Part shown: piece after piece, positions 1 through 10,367 of the stretch
How positions within the stretch are numbered: position 1 is the stretch's first letter
Layout: the number at the start of each line of letters is the position of its first letter
Origin: Gymnopilus junonius
Taxonomy: Eukaryota > Basidiomycota > Agaricomycetes > Agaricales > Galerinaceae
DNA: 30,619 nt
Direction: 5' to 3'
NCBI GenBank assembly: GCA_015501075.1
Contig: JADNYJ010000385.1
Span: 1-30,619, forward strand
Made by a program: the position numbers and the translations under genes
Notes under the pieces: generated by a model
What the model saw: the letters and a program-made list of their open reading frames with translations, nothing else
What the model was told of the DNA's origin: nothing
Database searches by the model: none

Positions 1-873
1 ATTGAAGGAATGCGAGGATGGAAACTTTCGGTGCCAATCTACATGCATGACTCAAGTAGACGTCATCCTGGGGTCATCCCAGCTTCCAACTTTGTTATGG
101 ACGGCTCCGACTTCAGGCCTCAAAAGTTATGAGCCACGCCCATTTTACCGGCTGCACTGAAGAGCCTTCAGTGAATTGAGGAGTGAATTTCCTGCTCAAA
201 GTTTGTTCTCCACTCACTAGTACGTTCTCCATTACTCATTGCAGAATATTGTCGACGTAGCTACCGTGATCACGGGGAAAATGTTAGACTACTGATTTTA
301 ATGGACTACTTACACATGTATTTCGTAAATAGTACGCTGCCCAGTGCCTATCTAGAGCCTAAAGTGTTGAATAGATGGAGGTGGAAAGCAAGGACGCAAA
401 AAAAGCTTGAAAAAGCATTATTTAACACCGTGAGAATAATCTTCGTTCAACGTGCAGCCCGTTCACCCAACGTTCACCTTTATCGATCTCATTCTTCACC
501 ATACCTTTCTTCAATGTTCCGCCTGTGGGGCCTTATACATTGAACGCACCTCGTAGTACACGAGCAGCTCTGTTCAGGAACATCCATGAAGACCATTGAG
601 GTGTGTTTCTGCCTTGTCTAATCATTCGTCTTCCCCACATCTTATTTTCGTCTTTAGCGAAATTACAGCACATTTACAGCCGGTACACGTATCCGTGCAG
701 CTGCACCCTCTCATGGCCTCTGTAGCTTTCAACTCGTTCTTAAGAGGCTGAATACGCAAAGTTTTACGTGTCAGGGAGGGTTAGAGGGGATCCGAACTAC
801 GTACGTTTGCATGTGTGTTCCTGTCGTAAGAGTTACTGATCATTTGTAGTATTCTACCTAGGTTTCTTTGTAA
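1..873. other. no gene recognised
   Basis: Only short open frames without family resemblance or a convincing intron chain are seen on either strand. It probably holds intergenic sequence and the flank of a gene outside the window. Confidence 0.4.
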
Positions 874-1121
874 TTGCCATTGCAATGCGTTTGGGTTTCT
901 CCCTCGCTTCCGCTTCCATGTCCCGGTTCTAACCCATTTTCGAAGTCGAGGGAGGTGTCTATCTTGGAAGACTGCGTCCGGAGTCAGTTACCGTGTTTTC
1001 AGGTATGCGTTCTTATCACTCGCCATCTTCTCAGCGGATTAGGGTCTAATTCTTTTTCCGTATGCAGAAAACCCTCCAGGCGACATCTGAACTAAATTCA
1101 TTCCTAGCTGTCGGAATTTAG
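874..1121 (+). CDS. possible C-terminal end of a small spliced gene
   Basis: I do not recognise a family. An open frame reaches 1002 and is followed by an intron-like segment 1003-1067 (GTATGC donor, TCTAAT branch-like site, TATGCAG acceptor, 65 nt). It joins in phase to a second exon 1068-1121 ending in TAG. The joined end reads SILEDCVRSQLPCFQ / KTLQATSELNSFLAVGI, which looks like a helical protein tail. No good upstream ATG is seen in frame, so this could be the 3' end of a gene whose start I cannot place, or chance. Confidence 0.25.
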
Positions 1122-1382
1122 GTGGTAATGACCCTCTCCTGTCTCTTCCATTCTACACTGATCTTTCTTTGTATACGTTAGAACCTTGTCTGCTATAACG
1201 TCGCTCAGTACATTCGACTTAACTGTGAAGACAATGCCGGCGAGGATGGCGAGGAATACCTGTACCGGAGAGACTAAACCAATGTATGTGATTCAACATG
1301 ATCCTTCGTCACCACGTCATTGAATTTACTCTCCTTAGCAACTTGCGTCGACTTTTGTTTCAACTCTTCAAAACTGCATGCA

Positions 1383-1643
1383 ATGGCGCCTCCAGGGACC
1401 TATACCTCTTCTTTCTCAAGTCCAATGCCGTGCGTCTATCACAGCATCTTGATTTCTATCTTCAAGCCCATTTCCGCCTGTGCACTCCATATTGCCCGCG
1501 ATACTTGGTCCCGACGGCAGCTCTGTCTGACTAGACGGCGTAATCAGCTTCCCGCACCGGGTTACACAGTCACCATCTATCTTCGAAAGTCGATCTTTGG
1601 TGACAACTACCGGCTCGCAGCAAGCTCTATGGATGGTGCTTGA
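1383..1643 (+). CDS. unrecognised 86-residue open frame
   Basis: An ATG at 1383 opens an 86-codon frame starting MAPPGTYTSSFSS and ending YLRKSIFGDNYRLAASSMDGA without the final residue being followed by more frame. The last third (GYTVTIYLRKSIFGDNYRL) has a beta-strand look, vaguely like arrestin-type fungal proteins, but the match is too short to name. An intron acceptor-like CTCAG at about 1690 may mean the gene continues downstream. It may be spurious. Confidence 0.2.
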   Translation: MAPPGTYTSSFSSPMPCVYHSILISIFKPISACALHIARDTWSRRQLCLTRRRNQLPAPGYTVTIYLRKSIFGDNYRLAASSMDGA

Positions 1644-1891
1644 TGCCGGTGAAGGATTGCAGTGTTGCTTCTCCTCTTCTCCATCTCTCAGGCCCAGCTC
1701 ACGTGTGGAGTACGAGGTCGAGGGCGACTACTACTTCTTCCACAAATAGACTGGACCCTCAGGCACCTCCTCCCACATATCCACCTTGTCAGTTTCGCCC
1801 TCTGCAAACAGGCCGTCTCCACGCAGTACAGTGCGACGGATAGGACGGAGATGATTACGTCATTCAAAACTGGCTCTAGTGGCTTGTCCAT

Positions 1892-3046
1892 GGTTCCACC
1901 ATTTCCAACACGCCTCCCTGAGACTCTGAAGCCCTCAAATGAACCCTCTCCTCTCCTCTTCACCGCGTGACATGTCCACGTCTGTGCTGTCGCTGCCGAT
2001 GCCGAATCTATGTGATGACCTAACGACAACACTGTTACGCTGGGCTGGATAGCCATTAATCTCGGAAGAGATGAACCTACGCCTGCTGGTTCTTGATCCA
2101 GGAGGGTCTCTACGGCGAGTTAGATTGTCGATTGTTTGATTTGGGGGACTGCAGGAGGTCGGCGAGGGTGGGAGTGGGTATGACGTTGGCGCAATTTTCA
2201 TTGGACCAGGCGAACAGGGGAGGGCTGGGAGTCCTCAGGGAAGTTTTTGAGCAACGACCTTGGATGAGCTAGGAGTGTCAAGTACGAGTCCCGTGGGACT
2301 GGAGCTGTAGCTGTTGATGGTCGTGGGGAATTGTGAATTCGAGCTGGGATTGTGGGAGTGATTCGAACCGGGATTGAGGGAATACCTACAATGTTGAGAG
2401 CCCTGAATAAGGTTCGTCATTTTCTCTCTTTGCTCTCTTTCCTTTTATTTTTTTTCTGGATTCTGATCGTTCTTCTCGACTCTTTCCAGACCTACGTAAT
2501 TCTCTGTAGACTCCACAGCGAAAAGAGTTAAATTCGACCTCTTCTCTGCGTACGCACGCATGTGGGTTTCCCGGTCGGCAGCAGCAACCTCACCTCTTCA
2601 GTCGTTGCTGGGCACCTCGGCAGCGGCAGCGGCAGCAACAGCCTGCTTGTGCTTAAATTCAGTGTTCCCGTCATCGCCTCCTCATGATTGGTGGAGAGAC
2701 GTGTTTGGAGCTTTGAGGCTGGCTGTCAACCTTGGAAGGGCGGATATACGAAATCTGGATGATCGTCAGTCTTTTTTACCTTGGTTCTTATTTATCATCA
2801 TTTTCTAACGCGTTGTACAGATCCCAATTCCCAGCGAGCACTTCAACTTTCCTCAAACGACCTATCGCCCTCTCAATCTCGTCTCACTCGTAATATAGTC
2901 CAGTGTCCATACCATCAATTTCAGTACCACTGCCGTTCAAATGTAATGGAACAGATGTTGTGAGCTTGTACGACGCGAGTTGAACGTCTCGCTGGCTCAG
3001 CTCCGCACCACCCCTTCCAACCTCCAAGTCCACCACCTCCAATGTA
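1892..3046. repeat. dispersed repeat, copy A (split by about 0.68 kb)
   Basis: Two blocks, 1892-2017 and 2701-3046, match the continuous stretch 8579-9092 in the same order and orientation. Shared landmarks are GACATGTCCACGTCTG, CGCTGCCG, AATCTATGTGATG, GATCGTCAGTCTTTTTT, CAGTGTCCATACCATC and GTCCACCACCTCCAAT. In copy A, 2018-2700 has no counterpart in copy B, so one copy gained or lost that segment. The second block carries an intron-like piece (2765-2820: GTCAGT donor, CTAAC branch point, TGTACAG acceptor) also present in copy B. The copy ends about 175 bp before the arginyl-tRNA synthetase ATG, so it probably supplies that promoter or leader. No protein is conserved across it. Confidence 0.8.
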
Positions 3047-3221
3047 CCGCCTTCAATCCCTCAAACTCACCAGACCCACAAAGGGTGGTCAGGATGCTTA
3101 TGAAGAAAAGACTAACGAATGTCGGAGTTTAAATTTCTCTCTGAGTCACCACGAAGCATGTTATCGATTCCATCTTCCCACTATATGCCTTCTCTATCTC
3201 GCACTGACCTCGTCTTCAACC

Positions 3222-5246
3222 ATGTCCCAGCTGCCTATTTTACCAGACACAAACCCCTCGCGAGCGGTATTGGACTCGTTTAGGATATCTATTGCTAAAC
3301 GTCTCTCCGAGACCCTTCCTCTGACTCTTGAACAAGCTTTTGCCGGTGTAGACTATGGAAAGAAAGGAGAGGATTTCACGGTCGCGTTGCCTCGATTCCG
3401 ACTACCCGGGAAGGTAGCGGAGATTGCAGCAACGGTCCTCGAAGGGGTGAGTCGTCTTTTCTTTTCAGCCCCCAATTCCTGCTCCTAAACCAAATTTCGA
3501 TGCAGTTCCAACCGGACGAATGGATCGAGTCCATCGTTATTGACAGATCTTTCCTTCACTTCCGAGTCAATACTACAAACATGATTTTCCAAGTTCTCAA
3601 CCAAGTGGACGCTCTCACCCATCTTACACCCTCTGGACAGCCCGAGTACGGCTCCAACGATTCTGGGAAGGGCAAAGAGTCGTCATCGAGTACTCCTCGC
3701 CCAACATCGTCAAAGAATTCCACCTTGGCCACTTACGGAGCACCATCATTGGTGCCTTCCTCGCTAACTTATACAAGGCCTGTGGGTGGGAGGTCATCTC
3801 GATGAACTACCTCGGCGACTGGGGAACTCAGGTAAATTCGCCTCCTTCTCATTATCTACTTGGCTTCTTATCACCGCAATCATCATTCTCAGTTTGGCAT
3901 GGTCGCTACTGGCTACGAGAAATACGGCTCCCAAGCAGAGTTCGACCAAGACCCGATCATGCACCTGTACAACGTCTACGTCAAAGTCACCAAAGATCTG
4001 GAGACCGACCCAAAGGTAAAAGTCGAGGCCGCGAGGTGGTTCAAGCGAATGGAGGATGGCGACGAGGATGTGCTCAAGAAATGGCGCGGCTGGCGAGAGA
4101 CAAGCCTGGAGAAGTACCAGGAGGCGTACGATCAGCTCAATATCAAGTTTGATGTATACACTGGAGAGAGCAACGTCAGCAAGGAGTCGATGGACAAGGC
4201 CTTCGCGCAGCTTGAGGACATGGGGCTCATCTCCGACAGAGACTTCGCCAAGGAGGTCGATCTGAACAAGTGGAATCTTAAGGCGCCAATCGTTCGCAAG
4301 ACAGGTGCGTGATCAGCACTTCAGTCTCATACCTTAACTGTCGCTAATAGTTACTACCTACCCAGACGGAACTTCTACGTACCTGACGCGTGACATCGGT
4401 GGAGCGATTGAGCGCTACGAGCAATATAAATTCGATAAAATGATCTACGTTGTCGGCGCTGCACAAGACTTCCACCTCGCCCAATTCTTCAAAGTCCTCG
4501 AGCTCATGGGCTTCCCTTGGGCCAAAAACCTCATGCACATCAACTACGGGATGGTTCAAGGAATGAGCACCCGAAAAGGGACCGCGGTCTTCCTCGACCA
4601 GATCATCAAGAAGGCAGGCAACGTTATGCATGAGCAGATGAAGAAGAACGATGAAAAATATGCAGTTATTCAGGATCCGCAGGCGACAAGTTTGGAGATT
4701 GGGATTACAGGCATTAAGATTCAAGATATGGCTGCTAAACGGTTCGTTTCAATTCTCCTTTCCTCGCCTTCTCTTTCCGATTTTGTTGTTAACGACCTTT
4801 ACGGTTCCTCCAGAATCAACGACTACACCTTCAACTGGGACCGCATGTTGTCCTTTGAAGGTGATACCGGGCCCTACCTCCAGTACGCCCACTCCCGACT
4901 TGCCTCCATCGGGCGCAAGAACCCACAACTCCTGCCCCTCCCGCCCACATCGCAGATTGCCACGCACACCCTTGCTCAATACCCAAACGCGCGCGAGATC
5001 GCATTCCTTCTGGGCACCTACCCTGATGTTGTCGACATCGCGCTGAAGACACACGAACCCAGCGGGGTGGTAACGTTTGCGTTCAAGTTGGCGCATGCGA
5101 TTTCGACGGCGTGGGACAGGGTTATTGTTAAGGGCGAAGAGGATGTGGAGAAGGCAAGTGCGAAGATGTTTCTATATGAGTGTGCGAAAGAGGTTTTGGC
5201 GGCTGCCATGCGTCTATTGAGCATCAGACCTTTAGAGAGGATGTGA
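3222..5246 (+). CDS. arginyl-tRNA synthetase, cytosolic type (one apparent frameshift)
   Basis: Charges tRNA(Arg) with arginine for translation (class I synthetase). Five exons read: 3222-3446, 3506-3831, 3893-4304, 4366-4741 and 4814-5246, with introns of 59-72 nt that all have GT..AG ends. The 590-residue product has the N-terminal additional domain (about 1-110), the class I signature HLGH (about 148-151), [25 protein letters not shown] (about 388-394) in place of KMSKS, and the DALR anticodon-binding domain ending SIRPLERM. The start is ATG 3222 in CAACCATGT; the frame stays open back to an ATG at 3042, giving a possible 60-residue extension. Exon 2 needs one extra base at about 3674-3676 (AAA run) to pass from SGKGK to [10 protein letters not shown]; total exon length is 1772 nt, one short of a multiple of three. 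Intron 4 is 72 nt without a stop, so retention keeps frame. Confidence 0.95.
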
Positions 5247-5833
5247 ACGTATTATGCATTACAAAACGAATATGTTTTTAAGTCGCTCGTATTGGATAGA
5301 ATGGTTACTTGTTCGTTGCCCTACGCCAATCATCGCTCCTCTGGCCTGCACCAACATTCATATTTAATATTCGGCACCGAATCTCTATTGGAACGCCGCC
5401 ACACGCCAATGCTGGGCATTTGTTTTGTCAACTTCAATTGTGCCCCTTGCCTGTGGCCGCCGGCGCCAATCTCCATCGTCGTGCATGGTCGTCTTCTCGT
5501 ATACTTCGAATTTGATATATATATATAAAAACTAGGTGTTAATTTCCATTTCCTTAATTTGTTATTGTCTAAACCATTATTGTTGTCATCAGTAGCAGGG
5601 TCTTCACTGTACCCACATGCCACAGTTTCGGCTCTACTTTCGAGAACTCGCACGCTGGGAGGATTTAATTCACGGCTGGTGAAGGCATGGGACTCCAACA
5701 AATCAAGTAGAGATGAAACAGTACTGATTAGCATAGACCCAGACGCTTAATATATATTAATTACAAGTTCCTCGCCATGAAATTCCTTCTCACGCTCTCT
5801 TGATCCGGGTCGCTGTCATATCAGTCCAGCAAT
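5247..5833. other. intergenic, no gene seen
   Basis: Holds the arginyl-tRNA synthetase 3' end and the upstream region of the following F-box gene. A (TA)n run lies at about 5515-5527. Open frames here overlap on both strands and have no family resemblance. Confidence 0.5.
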
Positions 5834-7440
5834 ATGCCTCCACCAATAGCTAGATTGGATAGGGACGTCCTATGGCTGATTTTTTCCATAAACGCTGACA
5901 TGTTTAGTCCACTGGAGTACGATTGGGAGGAAAACGAGAACCTTACTGGACAGTTAGCTCTGGACACCACCCTAATCTCATCGGTGTGTGCGGGTCGTGG
6001 AGGGATATTCTCTTAAATTCGCCATCGATTTGGGGAAAGATTATACGGCTCAACAGACTGTACCAGCTCGAAAAACATGGACGAGAAGAGATTTTGAAGC
6101 GAACCGCGGATGCGCCTCTATACATCCTAGGATTCGTGCCATTCACTTATGACGAGTTTGGCAGTACATTTTTCAAACCACTTCTCAACAACAATTGGCC
6201 GAGAATCCGAAGAGTACATATCAGGATCAACCATGCCAATGAGGAATTCCCGAATTTGTGTCTATTCCCCGCACCTTCCTTGGTGTCGTTCAATGTACAC
6301 ATCAACTGCATCTATTTTCAGCCTTTTTCGGAATCTGACGTCCTCTTCTCGAAGGATGCTCCCTTACTTCAAGAGTTAGGAATCCATTCATCTGATTTCT
6401 TTCTCAATCTTCAGGTGCCTTGGATTACTCACCTTCGTGTTCTCAAGTTGAATACTCCAGATGTGGACCCGCTTGAAATCTTCAATGCCATCAGGAAAAT
6501 GCCCCTCCTCCAGGAGCTCAACCTCGCTGATATACCAGGTCATTCAGATCTAAAATCTCTGGATTCAGAAGCTATCATCCTCCCTCACCTGATCAATCTC
6601 CGCGTCCATGGTGATTTCGAATTGGCTGCTGCTCTCACGCGTGCAATAAAGCCCGCAGCACCTTGTTCACTATCCTTCGACTCGACAATAACCCAGGACT
6701 CTGTCAATCTGGCAGATATCACTGCGCTATTAGCTCGTTATGGGGAGCCCTACTTTGCCTTCTGGAAGGAGCCATCCTTGAGTATCACTTTAACTGATGA
6801 CTCTTTCTTATTTGCAGTCCCACAGGTTGGCGAACTACGACAGCTTCCTCCTGGAGCGGCCCATAATTCCGGACCTGGAATTCCACCTGAATTTCGCATT
6901 CGCCTCACGTCGTCAACCCCAGTCTTTGAGGACAGCAACCCATTTATTGCAATGTTCTTGAAGTATGATCTGTCCGCTGTTAGGGTTCTCAATCTCGGAT
7001 TGGATGACTCGATACCTTTCACGAACATAAATCCCTTGCTTCAATTTCTTTCAAGGGTGGAGGTATTACAAATCAGCCCAATTGGCCTCCTCTCGCTCAT
7101 GCAGAGGATGGATTCATGGGTTGAAATGGATCCTGCTTCAACCATTCATGCATCTCTGCCCAACTTGCACACCCTACAATATCGGTTATTTAATTTCAAC
7201 AAACGCTCGCTCGGACTTCGACTTCTAGACTTTTATCAGTTTAGAAAGGATCATCGTCTCTCCCTTCCAATTTTGGACCTTGGAAAGAACCCGGTGGCGG
7301 CCGACTTTGCATTTTTGGAGGCGATGACTGGGTTGAGAGTTGTATGGGAAGTAAATGGAAAGCAGTCAGAGTACATGTGCGGCTCTGGGAATTGGTGGAA
7401 GCTCAGGTTCAGATACTTGATGATAAAGATACATGGTTAA
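5834..7440 (+). CDS. F-box / leucine-rich-repeat protein (one apparent frameshift)
   Basis: Probably a substrate-recognition subunit of an SCF ubiquitin ligase: the F-box binds Skp1 and the LRR region picks the target. The first frame from ATG 5834 gives the F-box start RLDRDVLWLIFSINADMF and LALDTTLISS. The second frame gives the F-box end VCGSWRDILLNSPSIWGKII, then LRR-like strands (LQVPWITHLRVLKLN; MPLLQELNLADIPGH; LINLRVHGDFELAAAL) up to TAA at 7438. The frames join only if one base is missing near 5981-5985 (TCGG in place of an expected TCGGG); no GT..AG intron of suitable phase fits. Corrected length is 535 residues, usual for Agaricomycete F-box proteins. The start closely resembles the severed head at 27695-27784. 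Substrate unknown. Confidence 0.85.
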
Positions 7441-8578
7441 TTGGTCAAGCCGTAGTAGGGAACAATGTGCCTAGATCAAATTTGCCTTCGATTATTGTAA
7501 ACGCGCCCTGACGCTCATCTTCGAATAGCGATAATGAACTTGAAATCCCTCGATTGTGCGGGGTGGTAGAGTAATTAGACGCTATATAGAAAACAAGGAG
7601 AAAGAAATCAAGCCAATATGATTACTTTATCTCTTTCAAGGAACAGGTATCGACAAACTTTTGACTTGTCTGGATTTCGTCATACTCTAGCCGGGCTGGG
7701 TATTGAGAAGTACTCATCAGGCCCCAGGGTTTAACAGTCCAGGCTGTTGAAACCCGGAAGAAAAACACGATGGTAATGAGACAGAATAATTCTCTATTCA
7801 CAGAGCTGACATTGAATAAGGAAAAGAGGACAACGTAAGAGAGGACTGTTTATCGCGGCACAAGCTGAGTGTGGCATGTTTCAATTTTCGCATACCGTCA
7901 CCAGTTAAATGTTACGCGTCGCACCTTTTTCCTCCCGCCCATCGTCCATCTGCTAATCCCACTGAACATTCCCCTCGATTCTCCCCAAAGTTTTGTATCT
8001 GCTGTCGGTGAATTCTTTCTCCCGCCCATCATCATGACCATACGTCTGCCAGCTTCTCTAAATTCTGCTTCCATTCCGACTGACTACATCCAATCTACAG
8101 ACGCTCCCTTTTCCACTCGATTGCTCTGAGGTCCTGTGTCCACCGACAGGTGCATGAACTATTTGTCGCAACCGCCATCCCGATTCCCAGCCGGTTCACT
8201 CCTAACTCGCCATTGGAAGAGACGAGCAGGAAAGGGCAGGAACGGGTAGGATGGTCTTCGGTGTTCAGCATGAGGACACCTCGGGTCAGCTCGTTGTGCT
8301 GGTGGATGGAGGCTGGTGCCTGTGCTGGTGCTGGGTGCTTTAGCAGTGGCGTTAAGGGTGCCGTACTGAAGCTGTTGGCATTACTGGCATTGTCAGTGAC
8401 CCTCAACTCACCCTCAACTTCAGCCTTGATGGATACTCCATCTATCCCTGGTCGAAAATCTTGGGATCCATACGGTTGATGGGGCAGATGCCACCACCAC
8501 CGCCACCACCACTGCCACCGCCAGGAGTCTTGTCAAAAGCAGCGCTAGCGACAGTTCGAGTTTGATTTTCCCTCTATC
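7441..8578. other. intergenic, no gene recognised
   Basis: Contains the 3' flank of the F-box gene and, from about 8140, GC-richer proline/serine-coding-like low complexity, including a CCACCACCGCC tract at about 8491-8521. A motif CCTGGTCGAAAATCT at about 8447 recurs in altered form at about 10002. No supportable gene. Confidence 0.4.
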
Positions 8579-9092
8579 GGTTCCACCACCTCCAACACAC
8601 CACCCTGAAACTCTGAATGAAACCCTCAAATGAACCCTCTCCTCTCTTCACCGGCGTGACATGTCCACGTCTGCACTGTCGCTGCCGCTGCCGCTGCTGA
8701 ATCTATGTGATGTGTTCGAGGCTTTTTCTCGAAGGCTGGTTGGCAATTCAACCTCAGAGAGATATGCGGAATGCGGATGATCGTCAGTCTTTTTTTTTAC
8801 CTTGCTTTTATTCATCATCATTTTCTAATGTGTTGTGCAGATCCAAATTCCCAGCGAACAATTCAACCTTTCCTCAGATGACCTATTGCACCTTTGTCTC
8901 ACTCATGACGAGAGTTCAGTGTCCATACCATCGCTTTTAATATCACTGTCATTTTCAAATGTATGGAACGGATGACATGAGCGTTTCGTTTCCGATATGA
9001 GGTGAACATCCCGCCGGCCTCAGCTCCCACACCGTGCCTTCTTCTTCTCAGCTCAAGCTCCAACCTCACAAGTCCACCACCTCCAATATACA
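8579..9092. repeat. dispersed repeat, copy B
   Basis: Continuous counterpart of the two blocks of copy A (1892-2017 and 2701-3046), same orientation, with substitutions and small indels. It retains the intron-like segment at 8783-8840 (GTCAGT donor, TCTAAT branch site, TGTGCAG acceptor, 58 nt). Conservation of that segment suggests the unit came from a transcribed, spliced sequence. I find no reading frame kept between both copies, so it may be a pseudogene pair, a non-coding RNA locus or an unclassified element. Confidence 0.8.
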
Positions 9093-9234
9093 AGTGGGGG
9101 AGGTCGTTGGCATTTTAGCTGGCTGATATCAGCTCGATTGCGCTGGTGGTGATGTTGGCATTGGTTGATGGTGGTGATATTGGTGGATGTGGATGGAGAT
9201 GGAGAGGTCACTGTTACTGGTGTTGGCATCGGTG

Positions 9235-9257
9235 CCGCCGCCGCCGCCGCCGCCGCT
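9235..9257. repeat. CCG trinucleotide microsatellite
   Basis: About seven tandem CCG units following GGTG, in a tract rich in GGTGGTGAT and GATGGAGATG repeats (about 9145-9210). Open frames over it are alanine/proline runs and not convincing genes. Confidence 0.7.
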
Positions 9258-10367
9258 GCTACTAGAGCTGGAGCCACTGGTGATAGTGGTGTTCGAGGCG
9301 AAGTACAGCCTGTCAAGAGGCAGAGATGTTACCCTCTCTCAGTGCAGTGGCCAAGTCACCTTCCTGGAGATATCACAGGCCCAGTTCAACCCTCAAGTTC
9401 GACTCCTGTTCACACCTGGGTCAACGTCACCTTCGTCTTCGACTTTGCCCCTCAGCCTCAGCTTCTTTCGCGCTTAGTTCGAACTTGGACTTGGATCCAG
9501 CTCCTGCCTGGGCGAGTACTACCTCTGCTCCTAATCGGGATTTCGGCAGAGTCTCTGGCGTCCAGAAGCTAGTCATACATACGTCACGAGCAGTTACAGT
9601 CAATTCGCTAAGCAGCGGCAGTGGCAATAGCAAGATCCTGCGAGTCCCACTGGCAGCCCGCATGGAGTCGCTCCTTTGTTCCTGAACCCGAGTATGGAGA
9701 TGAAGTTGAAGCTGTGGGTGGGGAAGTGACTGAGGATGAGAAGGAGAAGGAGGAGCAGGTGGGTTGATGGTTGACGAGAAGGAGGCGAAGAAACTTTGAA
9801 GGTGCTGAATGAGGAGGAGGGAGACGTCATTCAGTATCTCAATCCCAATCTCGACTTCGGACTCAACTTTAACCTGACTCCAAATGCCTCCCTCAACGTC
9901 TATCATTGACCCTCGCTCACATCAACACTCAACAACGCGGTGTCGACCTTTCAACACCGAATACTCCTCAGCCTCAGACGGAGCAAGTACATCATTGACT
10001 CCTGGTCGGAAATCTACTAGGATTGATCAGCGGAGGTCGGCAGATTCCCTGACATTGTGGAAGTATTGGCAAGTCCGTCACCAGCAAAGTTGCACCTGTC
10101 GCTACGAATAAGGTATACACAGTATATAAATGCCGCTCTTATACAAATTTGTCCGCCAGAAATGGCACTATGCTTCATAAATTATCACGAGCTCCTGCTG
10201 AATGCTTGCGTCAGTTTGAAAATTAGATAACATTCACATTATAACTCACTTTGGAGTTGATCATCAGACTTCCGGACAATTCGAAAGATGCGCACATGAG
10301 TCGGCTGCTTGAACTGGGATTAAAAAAAGGTAAGCTAGTGTAACAAGGGATGAAGAAAAGTGAATAA
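9258..10367. other. low-complexity stretch, no gene recognised
   Basis: Rich in GAGGAG/CTCCTC and serine-, leucine- and proline-coding runs on both strands (for example 9715-9820). Several overlapping frames of 70-160 codons exist, none with a recognisable domain. The right part (10100-10367) is AT-rich and holds the 3' flank of the minus-strand F-box-like gene. Confidence 0.4.

Noticed and set aside
2335..2385. tRNA-like B-box GTGATTCGAACCGGGA
   Set aside because: No A-box, no cloverleaf pairing and no acceptor stem around it; it lies in low-complexity DNA.
4344..5224. Several long minus-strand frames inside arginyl-tRNA synthetase
   Set aside because: They are antisense shadows of a GC-biased coding sequence; no family resemblance.
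5917..5953. A 37-nt intron to repair the F-box frame
   Set aside because: Too short, the donor is poor and the phase does not match; a one-base loss near 5983 explains the shift better.
9053..9906. Overlapping alanine-, proline- and serine-rich frames on both strands
   Set aside because: They follow trinucleotide repeats and low complexity, with no domain or splice structure.
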